From positions 1 to 63,948 of the forward strand of contig DAIEHI010000054.1 in NCBI GenBank assembly GCA_027355725.1: a stretch of DNA of 63,948 bases, in the 5' to 3' direction. Of the stretch, positions 7,473 through 16,434 are shown in pieces. The notes beneath the pieces are model-generated. The model made no database searches. It had not been told where the DNA came from and saw only the letters and a list, made by a program, of their open reading frames with translations. Made by a program: the position numbers and the translations under genes. The stretch's first letter is position 1; every line of letters begins with the position of its first letter. The DNA comes from Acidimicrobiaceae bacterium (GTDB taxonomy: Bacteria > Actinomycetota > Acidimicrobiia > Acidimicrobiales > RAAP-2).

Positions 7473-8870
7473 ATGAACTCACTAGTCGCTGGCATATCAA
7501 CCTTGTCACTCGCGCGTTGGCAGTTCGCGGTGACGACGGTCTTTCATTTCTTGTTCGTACCGCTCACGATTGGTCTTGGATTGTTGGTGGCGGTACTGCA
7601 GACCGCCGCCTATCGAACCAAAGACTTGGCCTATGACCGGATGACCAAGTTCTTCGGCAAACTCTTTCTCGTCAACTTCGCCATCGGCGTGGTGACCGGC
7701 ATCGTCCAAGAGTTTCAGTTCGGCATGGACTGGTCGCGCTACTCAGTCTTCGTCGGCAACATCTTCGGTGCCCCCCTCGCCATCGAGGGGTTGCTCGCGT
7801 TCTTCATGGAGTCAACGTTCCTCGGTATCTGGATCTTCGGACGTGGTCGCGTCAGCCAGCGCGTGCATCTGTTCTCCATCTGGATGGCGAGCCTCGGCAC
7901 GATCCTGTCGGCAGCATTCATCGTGGCCGCGAACTCGTGGATGCAACACCCCGTTGGTTACACGATCGATCCAAAGACCCATCAGGCGGTCATGACGAAC
8001 TTCTGGGCCGTGATGACCAATTCCACCTTCATCGCGGCGTACGGCCACGTTCTCGCGTCGGCCTTCTTGACCGGGGCGGTCTTCATGCTCGCCATCGCCG
8101 CGTGGCACCTTCGAAAGGGTCACGACCTCGGGGGCTTCGCCAAGGCGGCGCGCATCGCGATTGTCGTGACCGTGCTCGCCGCCGTCGCGACGATGTTCCT
8201 CGGTGACAGTCAGGCCAAGCAGATGACCAAGCAGCAGCCCATGAAGATGGCCGCTGCCGAAGCGCTCTACAACACGACCACCGGCGCGAGCTTCTCACTG
8301 CTCACCATTGGCGACCTCTCGGGCAACGCCGTCTTTCAGGTTCGTCTGCCGCACTTGTTGAGCGTGCTCGCGACCAATTCGTGGAACGGCAAAGTCGAGG
8401 GCATCAATCAACTCCAGAAGCAGTACGAGAAGCAGTACGGACCGGGTAGTTATGTGCCGATGATCTGGCTGACCTACTGGTCGTTTCGCATCATGGTCGG
8501 CCTCGGCATCCTGCTCTTCGCCCTGGGTGGAGCGGCGCTCTGGCTGGTGCGAAAGCGTCGTCTGGAGAAGTCGCCGCGGTTCCTTCGCTTCGCGACTTGG
8601 ATGGTGCTGGCGCCGTTTCTCGCCAATAGTTTTGGATGGATCTTCACTGAGATCGGTCGCCAACCTTGGGTCGTGTACGGGCTCTTGAAGACCTCCAACG
8701 CCACCTCACCGATCTCCCCGGGATACGTGGCGACGAGCCTCATTGGATTCACCGCGATCTACACGCTGCTCGCGATCGTCGAGATCGGTCTGATGCTTCG
8801 CATAGCCAAGGTCCCTCCGGCCATTGAGACGCCCGAAGAAGCCGACCGCGCTCCCGAGCTCATCTACTAG
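7473..8870 (+). CDS. cydA: cytochrome bd quinol oxidase subunit I
   Basis: A 465-residue membrane subunit that carries haems b558, b595 and d and oxidises quinol with O2 as acceptor. His25 (TTVFHFLFVPLTIG) corresponds to the family's haem b595 ligand, the later IAAYGHVLASAF supplies the b558 His, and GWIFTEIGRQPWVVYG is a signature. KQQPMKMAAAEALY belongs to the quinol-binding loop region. The length points to the short Q-loop class. cydB follows 11 nt later with ribosome site AGGAGG. bd oxidases are known to tolerate sulfide and cyanide better than haem-copper oxidases, which fits the sulfide locus upstream. Confidence 0.95.
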   Translation: MNSLVAGISTLSLARWQFAVTTVFHFLFVPLTIGLGLLVAVLQTAAYRTKDLAYDRMTKFFGKLFLVNFAIGVVTGIVQEFQFGMDWSRYSVFVGNIFGAPLAIEGLLAFFMESTFLGIWIFGRGRVSQRVHLFSIWMASLGTILSAAFIVAANSWMQHPVGYTIDPKTHQAVMTNFWAVMTNSTFIAAYGHVLASAFLTGAVFMLAIAAWHLRKGHDLGGFAKAARIAIVVTVLAAVATMFLGDSQAKQMTKQQPMKMAAAEALYNTTTGASFSLLTIGDLSGNAVFQVRLPHLLSVLATNSWNGKVEGINQLQKQYEKQYGPGSYVPMIWLTYWSFRIMVGLGILLFALGGAALWLVRKRRLEKSPRFLRFATWMVLAPFLANSFGWIFTEIGRQPWVVYGLLKTSNATSPISPGYVATSLIGFTAIYTLLAIVEIGLMLRIAKVPPAIETPEEADRAPELIY

Positions 8871-8881
8871 GAGGACTGGAC

Positions 8882-9943
8882 ATGCTCGCCATCCAACAAC
8901 TCTCGCCCAGCGGCCTCGATCAACTGTGGTTCTATTTGATCGGCGTGCTCTGGCTCGGGTACTTCTTCCTTGAGGGATTCGACTTCGGGGTCGGCACGCT
9001 GCTGCCCTTCGTGTCGCGTGACGACGTTGATCGTCGTGTGGTGATCAACACCATCGGTCCGGTGTGGGACGGCAACGAGGTGTGGTTGCTCACGGCCGGT
9101 GGTGCGACTTTCGCCGCCTTCCCCCAGTGGTACGCGACCGTCTTCAGCGGCTTCTACCTGGCGCTCTTCGTCATCCTCGCTGCGCTCATCTTTAGGGGGA
9201 TGGCTTTCGAGTTCCGCCACCGCAGCGACGACCCCGGCTGGATCCGCTGGTGGGATCGGGCACTCTTTTGGGGCTCAGCACTGCCGGCATTGCTGTGGGG
9301 TGTGGCGTTCGCCGACTTCGTGCACGGGGTGCCGATCGGGGCGAATTACACCTGGACGGGAACCTTCTTTGACTTGGTGAAGCCCTACGCGCTGCTCGGA
9401 GGTCTCAGTACGTTGCTGCTCTTCACGCTGCACGGTGCGACGTATCTCGGTCTCAAGTCTGACGGCGACGTCCGTGTTCGAGCCCAGGCCATGGCGACGC
9501 GGCTCGCCCCCTTGACGTTCATCGTCGTCACGGCTTTTCTCGCCTGGACCTACCAGACCGCCCACACGAACCACCGCATCGGACTGGTGCCGCCGCTACT
9601 GCCGATCGTGGGTCTGCTTGCGCTCGCCGCAGTCGGGTGGTTGGCGCGAGAACTGCTCGAGGGCTGGGCGTTCATCGCGACCGCAGTCGTCATCGTGGCG
9701 TTCTTTTCAACCTTGCTCTTGAATCTCTATCCGAACGTTCTCGTCTCGTCACTAGGGGCCAACTACAACCTCACCATCGCCGCGGCGGCGTCGCATCGTT
9801 ACACGCTCGAGGTGATGAGTTGGGTCGCGCTCGCCTTCACGCCCTTCGTGCTGCTCTATCAGAGTTGGACGTATTGGATCTTCAAGAAGCGCGTGAGCCG
9901 CCCGAGCGAAACGCCAGCTGAATCCAGTACCACGAGCGCGTGA
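8882..9943 (+). CDS. cydB: cytochrome bd quinol oxidase subunit II
   Basis: A 353-residue polytopic partner of CydA. The N-terminal stretch WFYLIGVLWLGYFFLEGFDFGVG is diagnostic of CydB, followed by GPVWDGNEVWLLTAGGATFAAFP. Eight to nine hydrophobic segments are visible. The start ATG has AGGAGG 6 nt upstream. Its stop overlaps the cydD start (GTGA at 9940-9943), so translation of the oxidase and its ABC exporter is coupled. Confidence 0.95.
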   Translation: MLAIQQLSPSGLDQLWFYLIGVLWLGYFFLEGFDFGVGTLLPFVSRDDVDRRVVINTIGPVWDGNEVWLLTAGGATFAAFPQWYATVFSGFYLALFVILAALIFRGMAFEFRHRSDDPGWIRWWDRALFWGSALPALLWGVAFADFVHGVPIGANYTWTGTFFDLVKPYALLGGLSTLLLFTLHGATYLGLKSDGDVRVRAQAMATRLAPLTFIVVTAFLAWTYQTAHTNHRIGLVPPLLPIVGLLALAAVGWLARELLEGWAFIATAVVIVAFFSTLLLNLYPNVLVSSLGANYNLTIAAAASHRYTLEVMSWVALAFTPFVLLYQSWTYWIFKKRVSRPSETPAESSTTSA

Positions 9944-11553
9944 CTCAAGCAACGGAGCGACCGTCAGCGCTGCTCGGTCGCCTTCGTCGCGCCTCGCCAT
10001 TTGTGTCGAGGGCGCTCGCCTTCGCCGTCGCGCTCGGTCTGGTGAGTACCGCGGCCATCCTTGCCCAGGCCATGACCTTGGCGACAATACTCGGCGCACT
10101 CTTTGATCGAGCGAGCGTGGGCATTGCCCACGAGGTGCTGCTCTTCAGCCTCGCGAGCCTGGTTCGCATTGCCGCAGTGGCGCTGGGCACGCCGATCACT
10201 CAGCGCATCGCCGCGCCCCTCAGGCGTGACCTTCGCGCGCGTGCGCTCGCCCGTGTGCTCGACGCAGGCCCCATTGGAAGCGTCGACGCCACCGTCCAGC
10301 TCTGCACGCGCGGCGTGGACGCGATTGAGTCGTACGTCTCGTCCTACGTGCCTTCGATGGTGCTCGCGACGCTCGCGCCGATGGTGCTCGTTGCGTGGTT
10401 GGCGCTGCGCGACACGCTGAGCGGCGTGATCGTGCTGATCAGCGTGTTGTTACTACCGGTGTTCATGGTGCTGCTCGGCCTCGAGGCCAAAGAGAAGATG
10501 GAGCGGCGCTGGCGCGAGCAGCAATCGCTCGCGGGTTACTTCGGCGACGTGGTGCGCGGCATGACGGTGCTCAAGGCATTCAACCGATCGAGGGACGCGG
10601 TGGCGAACCTGGACGAGGTCGGCGCGGCGCTGCAGCGAACCACCATGGGTACGCTGCGCGTCGCCTTCTTGTCGAGTTTCGCCCTCGAACTTCTCTCGTC
10701 GCTCGCCACTGCTCTCGTCGCGCTCGTGCTCGGACTGCGGCTGCTCGATGGCTCGCTGCACCTGACGACCGCACTCGCGGTGTTGTTGGTGACCCCTGAA
10801 GTCTTCTTGCCGCTTCGTCGCTCGTCGGCGCAGTTTCACGCCTCGGCGAGCGGTATCGCTGCGGCGAGTGAGTTGCTCGACGCCCTCGCGCCGGTCTCGC
10901 ACGGCGTGTCGCTGCCCGCTCCAGACGCACCGCCGTCGATTGAACTGCTCGAGGTGATCCTCGCCCACAGCGCGCGTCGACCGACCTCGCTCGAAGCCTT
11001 GAGCGCAGTCGTGCCCGCAGGCAGCCTCGTGAGTGTGACGGGCCCGTCGGGGTCGGGCAAGACCTCACTGCTGCGCGCGCTGTGTGGTTTGAGTGAGCTC
11101 GGTGGTGGCGAGATACGCGTCAATGGCGTGGCGCTCGGAGTGATCGAGCGAAGGGAGTGGCAACGAAGAGTTGCCTGGTTGCCCCAGGAACCGACGCTGC
11201 CGGGCGACACGGTGCGCGACGTGGTGACCCTGGGCCAAGCATCGATCGACGATCAGCGCATCAGGCGTGCGATGGCCGATCTCGACTTGGACCTTGATCT
11301 CGACCGCAGTCTCGGTGAGGGATCGAGAGAACTCTCCGCCGGTGAGCGACGACGCCTCGCTCTGGTTCGCTGTCTCGTGCGCGACCCTCTGGTCCTGGTC
11401 CTCGACGAGCCCCTCGCGCACCTCGACCTTGAATCGGCTCAACTCGTGGAGCGTGCGATTGAGCGGCTCACCATGACCCGCGTGGTGGCAACGCATCGTC
11501 CCCTGCGGGCCGACTCGACCATCAACCTCGAAGCGACGGCGAATTATGCGTAG
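9940..11553 (+). CDS. cydD: thiol-exporting ABC transporter half, CydD-like
   Basis: A 537-residue half-transporter with an N-terminal membrane domain (about residues 20-300) and a C-terminal ATPase. Walker A is VTGPSGSGKTSLLRA, the signature is a divergent ELSAGERRRLALVRC, and Walker B is LVLVLDEPLAHLD. In bacteria CydDC exports cysteine and glutathione and is needed to assemble cytochrome bd; the position directly after cydB supports this. The start is a GTG overlapping the cydB stop by 4 nt. It overlaps cydC by 8 nt. Confidence 0.88.
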   Translation: MTQATERPSALLGRLRRASPFVSRALAFAVALGLVSTAAILAQAMTLATILGALFDRASVGIAHEVLLFSLASLVRIAAVALGTPITQRIAAPLRRDLRARALARVLDAGPIGSVDATVQLCTRGVDAIESYVSSYVPSMVLATLAPMVLVAWLALRDTLSGVIVLISVLLLPVFMVLLGLEAKEKMERRWREQQSLAGYFGDVVRGMTVLKAFNRSRDAVANLDEVGAALQRTTMGTLRVAFLSSFALELLSSLATALVALVLGLRLLDGSLHLTTALAVLLVTPEVFLPLRRSSAQFHASASGIAAASELLDALAPVSHGVSLPAPDAPPSIELLEVILAHSARRPTSLEALSAVVPAGSLVSVTGPSGSGKTSLLRALCGLSELGGGEIRVNGVALGVIERREWQRRVAWLPQEPTLPGDTVRDVVTLGQASIDDQRIRRAMADLDLDLDLDRSLGEGSRELSAGERRRLALVRCLVRDPLVLVLDEPLAHLDLESAQLVERAIERLTMTRVVATHRPLRADSTINLEATANYA

Positions 11554-13237
11554 GGGACTCGTCGTTGATGCGCTCGCTCGAGAAGCGCGGTCAATCCGCC
11601 GAGCGATCTACGCAGGGCTCTTGGTCGGACTCTCGAGCGTGGGGTTGGCGGGGACGTCGGCGTGGCTGATCGTGCGAGCCGCCCAACAGCCCGTCGTACT
11701 GTCACTGACGGTGCCGATGGGTCTCGTGCAATTGTTCGCCCTCGCCAAGGCCTCGGGTCGCTACCTCGAGCGAACCCAGACCCATCGCGCCGCGCTCGGG
11801 GTCATGGGTCACGTGCGCGCCTCAGTGGCGCGCGAACTCGAACCCCTCATTCCCGCAGGTCTCGGTCCTCGCAGTGCTGAGGTCGTTGATGTGGCGCTCG
11901 GTGACGTCGAGCGAGTGCAAGACCTGCTCACCGCGGTTGCGGGACCACTCATCACGAGCACCCTCGCGAGTCTGGTCACCGTGGTGGTGCTGGGTTTCAT
12001 CGACCTCGCGGCTGCGGTGGTGTTGTTCGCGGGGGTTCTCGTGAGTGTGGTGGTGCTGCCCTGGATCGCGACGCACATGGGCGACAGGAGCGAGAACGAG
12101 ATCGAAGAGATACGAGCGGCGATGACCTCACTCTTTGACCGCGCGAGCCAGAGTGGCGACGAGTACGTGATGGGGGGTGCAGTTTCACTCCTCGAGCGCG
12201 AACTCGCGGACCTCGAGGACCGGCTCGATCTCGCTCTCGCACGCCGCAGTTCGGTCAAGGGGACGACCAGCGCCCTCTCGACACTGGTAGCGGCGGGGAC
12301 GACCGTGGGTGTTGTAGCCCTCAGCGCAGTCGCGCTTCGAGAGGGGGCGCTTGGCGTCGCCCTGGTGGCGGTTCCGGCGCTGCTGAGTGGCGCGACACTT
12401 GAGCTCGTGGGCACGACGGCACTGTCGGTCGTTGGTCTAAGGGGCGACCGTGCGGCGCTCGAACGACTTGAAGGAATCAGATCGTTCAGGGCGCCCGTCT
12501 GCGAGCCACGCGATCCGCAACCCCTGGCACCCCAAGGGGAGTTGGTGGCGAGTCACTTGAGCCAAGCATTCGACGGTGCGGCGATACTCGCGGATATCAG
12601 CGTGTGTCTCGAGGCCGGTGACTTCGTGGTGCTCGCCGGTCCGAGTGGCGGCGGTAAGACCACCTTGGCGCGCCTCTTCGCCAAATTCCTCGATCCCGAC
12701 GCGGGCTCGTTATCGCTCGGCGCGAGCGACTACGCGCGGCTCACCTCGCACCAGGTGCGAGAGCGTGTGGGTTTTGTTGATGACGCGCCGCACGTGTTCG
12801 CGACATCGCTCGCGGGCAACGTGCGCATCGCCAAGCCAACGGCGAGCCGTGACGAGATCCTCACCGCATTAGATCGCGCCGGACTGTCGACCCTCGTCGA
12901 CGCCATGCCCGATGGCATCGACACGCCTCTCGGCGGAGCCACGACCGGTCTGTCGGGGGGAGAGCAACGACGTCTCGGTGTGGCGCGTGAGTTACTCGTC
13001 GAACGGCCCCTCGCCATCTTCGACGAACCCAGTGAAGGTCTCGACGAGGTGACTGGCGCTTACGTCATGGCGTCACTTCGTCACCACTACCTCGGTCGCT
13101 CCGTGTTAGTCATCTCGCACCATCACTCGGATTATGCCGTGGCGACCAAGCACTGGGAACTTCGTGACGCGAGGCTGTACGAACGTGACGACCACGCGGG
13201 CGCCAATGAGATGGACGCGGATGTGACGGTGCGATAA
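11546..13237 (+). CDS. cydC: thiol-exporting ABC transporter half, CydC-like
   Basis: A 563-residue half-transporter pairing with CydD. The membrane domain (about 15-290) contains GLVGLSSVGLAGTSAWLI-type features seen in CydC. The ATPase has Walker A LAGPSGGGKTTLARL, signature TGLSGGEQRRLGVARE and Walker B LAIFDEPSEGLDEVT. It ends the cydABDC operon. Its last codons lie directly before the cobalamin riboswitch, so a promoter for the btu genes probably sits inside the 3' end of this gene. Confidence 0.88.
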   Translation: MRRGLVVDALAREARSIRRAIYAGLLVGLSSVGLAGTSAWLIVRAAQQPVVLSLTVPMGLVQLFALAKASGRYLERTQTHRAALGVMGHVRASVARELEPLIPAGLGPRSAEVVDVALGDVERVQDLLTAVAGPLITSTLASLVTVVVLGFIDLAAAVVLFAGVLVSVVVLPWIATHMGDRSENEIEEIRAAMTSLFDRASQSGDEYVMGGAVSLLERELADLEDRLDLALARRSSVKGTTSALSTLVAAGTTVGVVALSAVALREGALGVALVAVPALLSGATLELVGTTALSVVGLRGDRAALERLEGIRSFRAPVCEPRDPQPLAPQGELVASHLSQAFDGAAILADISVCLEAGDFVVLAGPSGGGKTTLARLFAKFLDPDAGSLSLGASDYARLTSHQVRERVGFVDDAPHVFATSLAGNVRIAKPTASRDEILTALDRAGLSTLVDAMPDGIDTPLGGATTGLSGGEQRRLGVARELLVERPLAIFDEPSEGLDEVTGAYVMASLRHHYLGRSVLVISHHHSDYAVATKHWELRDARLYERDDHAGANEMDADVTVR

Positions 13238-13240
13238 GGT

Positions 13241-13380
13241 CACAGTGCCTCGTGGCAGCGAAGTTGGTGTGATTCCAACGCTGTCCCGCAACTGTAAGTG
13301 GCCTTCGTGAGAAGCCCATAAAGCCAGGTCGCCTTCTGCGAGGAGATGTGAAGACAGCTCTCGAGGTAAGGGGCGGTCGT
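13241..13380 (+). promoter_or_regulatory. cobalamin riboswitch (aptamer)
   Basis: The leader contains the conserved cobalamin aptamer core TTGGTGTGATTCC and the near-invariant GCTGTCCCGCAACTGTAA (13280-13297), followed by the B12-box-like AGCCAGGTCGCC (13322-13333). The box differs slightly from the usual AGYCAGGAGACC. It lies between cydC and a B12-type periplasmic-binding-protein gene, exactly where a B12 uptake operon would be sensed. Outer boundaries are approximate. Confidence 0.9.
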
Positions 13381-13382
13381 TC

Positions 13383-13434
13383 GGATATCTCTCCGTCGTC
13401 CAAATCTGACTCGACGGACACTTAGGAGATATCC
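13383..13434 (+). promoter_or_regulatory. ribosome-site-sequestering hairpin of the cobalamin riboswitch
   Basis: GGATATCTC (13383-13391) pairs perfectly with GAGATATCC (13426-13434), which covers most of the ribosome site AGGAG (13424-13428) and abuts the ATG at 13435. Inside it, TCCGTCG (13392-13398) pairs perfectly with CGACGGA (13412-13418). The result is a 9 + 7 bp stem with an asymmetric internal loop. There is no U tract, so the riboswitch most likely works by blocking translation rather than by termination. Confidence 0.78.
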
Positions 13435-14355
13435 ATGAAGAAATCCCTCCGGTTCGTCGTTGCACTGACACTCAGTGCAGTGGCGTTTCCACTGATCAGC
13501 GTCGCCGCGGCGTCTGCGGCTGCGCCGCCGCAGTGCATTGTCTCGCTCTCACCGAGTGCGACCGAGACGCTCTACGCCATCGGCGCGGGTGCGCAGGTGC
13601 AGGCAGTGGACCAGGACTCCAACTACCCCGCGCAGGCCAAGCGTCTCGCGGCACTGCACGTGATCAATCCGCTTTCACCGAGCGTCGAGGCACTGCTTGG
13701 CGTGTGTGCGACGACCCCGTCTCACCCTTCGAGCAAACCCGACCTCGTTGTCATTGCCTATGACGCGAACTCGATCCAACAAGACCTCACCGCCCAGGGC
13801 GTCAAGGTCGTCATGCAGGATGCACCGACGACGGTGAGTGGCGCGCTCGCCCAGATCCGCCAACTCGGTCAGCTGAGCGGTCACGTCGCTCGAGCGAACG
13901 CCCTCGCGGCATCAATGCAGCGTCGCATCAATGCCGACATTGCGTCGGTGAGCGCCCACCCGACCAAGAAGATTTCGGTGTATTACGAAGTCTCGACGAA
14001 TCCGTACTACTCGCTCACGAGCTCGACCTTCGTCGGTACATTGCTCAAGTCACTCGGCCTCGTGAACATCGCTGACGCCGACGCCACGACCGCTGATGCG
14101 GGTTACCCGCAACTGAACGCGGAGTACATCGCGAGCGCCAACCCCACGCTGATCTTCCTCGCGGGTGACGCCAAGGTCTCCAGTGTTGCATCACGACCCG
14201 GCTTCGCTCGAATCAGCGCCGTCGTGCACCACAACGTCGTTGGTTTGAGCGCGGACATTGCCTCGCGTTGGGGACCACGACTGACGGTACTGATGAATGA
14301 GATCGCCTCGTCGGTGAAGCGAGTCCTTAACGAGAAGAATCTCTGGGTCAAGTAG
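13435..14355 (+). CDS. btuF: cobalamin ABC transporter substrate-binding protein
   Basis: A 306-residue exported binding protein. The signal peptide is basic then hydrophobic (KKSLRFVVALTLSAVAF, ending near ASAAA at about residue 29) and has no lipobox cysteine. The mature part starts with IVSLSPSATETLYAIGAG, the hallmark of the BtuF/FhuD class III binding fold. The cobalamin riboswitch directly upstream decides the ligand in favour of vitamin B12 over iron chelates. It shares one base with the start of the permease gene. Confidence 0.88.
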   Translation: MKKSLRFVVALTLSAVAFPLISVAAASAAAPPQCIVSLSPSATETLYAIGAGAQVQAVDQDSNYPAQAKRLAALHVINPLSPSVEALLGVCATTPSHPSSKPDLVVIAYDANSIQQDLTAQGVKVVMQDAPTTVSGALAQIRQLGQLSGHVARANALAASMQRRINADIASVSAHPTKKISVYYEVSTNPYYSLTSSTFVGTLLKSLGLVNIADADATTADAGYPQLNAEYIASANPTLIFLAGDAKVSSVASRPGFARISAVVHHNVVGLSADIASRWGPRLTVLMNEIASSVKRVLNEKNLWVK

Positions 14356-15398
14356 TGCTGAGTACCCGCCCGCCGACGCGCCGTCGCATCGTGACGGTGG
14401 CCCTGTTCTGCGTTATCGCGCTGATCGGTGCAATCGTCGCGGGCCTGGGCGTCGGCCCGACCCCGATCTCGACGACGCGCATCATCGGCGCGCTCGCGAG
14501 CGGGGTCGGCCTGGGCCACAGCACCCTGACGCCCCTGCAGTCGACGATCGTGTGGCAGTTGCGTGCACCTCGTCTCGTACTCGGGCTCGTGGCGGGCGCG
14601 ATGCTGTCGGTCGCGGGCGGCGCCTACCAGGGCGTGTTTCGAAATCCCTTGGCGGACCCTTATCTCTTGGGCGTTGCCTCGGGAGCGGGACTGGGCGCGA
14701 CGTTCTCCATCGTGTACGTCGGTCACGGCCTCTCAACACCGTCGTGGACGCCGTTGATCGCCTTCGCGGGTGCGACAGTGGCCGTGTTGCTCACCTGGGG
14801 TCTCGGGGGCAGGGGACTGCGATCGACCGCGTCGACGCTCATACTCGCGGGCGTCGCGATCTCGGCGTTGCTCACGAGTCTGCAGACCTACTTCCAACAG
14901 CAGTCCTCGATTGGATCGATCGCCCGGGTGTACATCTGGCTCTTGGGTTCGCTCGCGACTGCGAGTTGGTCGTCGGTGTGGATGGTGCTGCCCTACGTTG
15001 TGCTCTGTGTGGTCGTCTGTGTCGCCGCAGGTGGCGCGCTTGATGTTATGAGCGTCGGTGACGAAGAGGCGCGTTCGCTCGGTCTCCCCGTTCGAAAAGT
15101 GCGTCTCGTGGTCGTGGCCGCTTCGTCGCTCGGAACGGCGGCGGTGGTGTCCGCAGTTGGTCTGATTGGCTTTGTCGGGATCATCGTGCCGCACATCCTT
15201 CGCCTACTCGTCGGCACGTCGTATCGAAGGATCCTGCCGCTCAGTGTGGTCTTCGGTGCGGCATTCCTCGTCCTCGCCGACACCATTGCCCGAACGGTCA
15301 TGGCTCCGAGTGAGTTACCGCTCGGCGTCGTCACCGCCATCCTCGGCGCGCCAGTCTTCGCATTGATCCTCACCGTTCGAAGGCAACTCACCACATGA
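14355..15398 (+). CDS. btuC: cobalamin ABC transporter permease
   Basis: A 347-residue FecCD/BtuC-type permease with about ten membrane helices. Conserved stretches include RLVLGLVAGAMLSVAGGAYQGVFRNPLADPYLLG (about residues 73-106) and GLIGFVGIIVPHILRLLVG near residue 275, which contact the binding protein and the ATPase. The GTG start overlaps the btuF stop by one base, and the stop overlaps btuD by 4 nt. Specificity is inferred from the riboswitch. Confidence 0.88.
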   Translation: MLSTRPPTRRRIVTVALFCVIALIGAIVAGLGVGPTPISTTRIIGALASGVGLGHSTLTPLQSTIVWQLRAPRLVLGLVAGAMLSVAGGAYQGVFRNPLADPYLLGVASGAGLGATFSIVYVGHGLSTPSWTPLIAFAGATVAVLLTWGLGGRGLRSTASTLILAGVAISALLTSLQTYFQQQSSIGSIARVYIWLLGSLATASWSSVWMVLPYVVLCVVVCVAAGGALDVMSVGDEEARSLGLPVRKVRLVVVAASSLGTAAVVSAVGLIGFVGIIVPHILRLLVGTSYRRILPLSVVFGAAFLVLADTIARTVMAPSELPLGVVTAILGAPVFALILTVRRQLTT

Positions 15399-16177
15399 AC
15401 GCCGTAGAGATCAACGAGCTCAGTGTGCGCGCGCAGTCGCGCGATCTGGTCTCGAACGTGACCTTGCACGTGGAGGCTGGGACGTGGCTCACGGTGATCG
15501 GACCCAACGGTGCGGGAAAGACATCGCTCGTAGAGACGGTGGCGGGTCTTAGACGCATTGCGCACGGGAACATCTCAATATCGGGTCAGCCCCTCGCGTC
15601 GCTCAATGAGCGAGAGCGGGCGAAACTCGTGGCGCTCGTTCCCCAGCGACCATCCGTGCCGAACGGTATGAACGTGAGGGACTACGTCGCGCTCGGTCGA
15701 ACGGCGTATCACGGTCTGCTTCGCGCACCTAGTGCCGGTGACCGTGCGATCGTCGAGTCGGTCCTCGAGCGTCTGTCGCTGCACGACTTTCGTGAGCGCG
15801 ACGTCGCGACCCTGTCGGGTGGTGAGCGTCAGCGCATGGTGCTCGCTCGTGCGCTCGCGCAGTCAACGATGGTCATTGTCCTCGACGAACCGACGACCGG
15901 TCTCGACCTTCATCATCAGATGGAACTGCTCGAGCTACTTCGACAAGAGGTCACCGACTGCGGGCTCACGATCATTGCCACATTGCACGACCTCACGCTC
16001 GCCGGTCAGTTCGCCGATCGGCTCGTCCTGCTCGACGCGGGACGGGTGCTCCTCGATGGCCCCGCGCGCGACGTCATTCGACGTGAAGAGCTCAGTCGTT
16101 GCTACCAGATGGATCTTCGCGTCATTGAGATCGACGGCTCGGATGTGATCGTTCCCGTGCGCGGCGTGGGTCAGTGA
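15395..16177 (+). CDS. btuD: cobalamin ABC transporter ATP-binding protein
   Basis: A 260-residue ATPase of the BtuD/FecE class. Walker A is VIGPNGAGKTSLVETV, the Q-loop lies in LVALVPQRPS, the signature is TLSGGERQRMVLARAL, and Walker B is MVIVLDEPTTGLDLHHQ. It overlaps btuC by ATGA and completes the btuFCD uptake operon. With meaB (46.8 kb) in the same window, the organism appears to import B12 and use it in a mutase-type enzyme. Confidence 0.9.
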   Translation: MNAVEINELSVRAQSRDLVSNVTLHVEAGTWLTVIGPNGAGKTSLVETVAGLRRIAHGNISISGQPLASLNERERAKLVALVPQRPSVPNGMNVRDYVALGRTAYHGLLRAPSAGDRAIVESVLERLSLHDFRERDVATLSGGERQRMVLARALAQSTMVIVLDEPTTGLDLHHQMELLELLRQEVTDCGLTIIATLHDLTLAGQFADRLVLLDAGRVLLDGPARDVIRREELSRCYQMDLRVIEIDGSDVIVPVRGVGQ

Positions 16178-16434
16178 GCGCTTGGACCTGAGGTGACGAG
16201 TCGTCACCGGTGCTGAGCGCGACGTGTTCGAGCAACGACCGCGCGGCGCTCTCGCGGATTCGAGGTACGCGAAGGTGCCGACTCGCGGCGACCCACCGGC
16301 TCTCACGTCGGATTGAGAACGAGCATCCCTGTTCGAGGCCTGACGCAATCGGAGGGTGGCCCCTTCTCACCGCCTTGCCAGAGAGGCCGCGTGACGTTTC
16401 CCATAGACTTAGCAAAAGCAGCGAAGGGAATATC

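Noticed and set aside
16210..16434. 75-codon N-terminal extension of pyruvate kinase.
   Set aside because: The added sequence is Arg-rich and unlike any pyruvate kinase; GTG 16435 has a good ribosome site and matches the family start.
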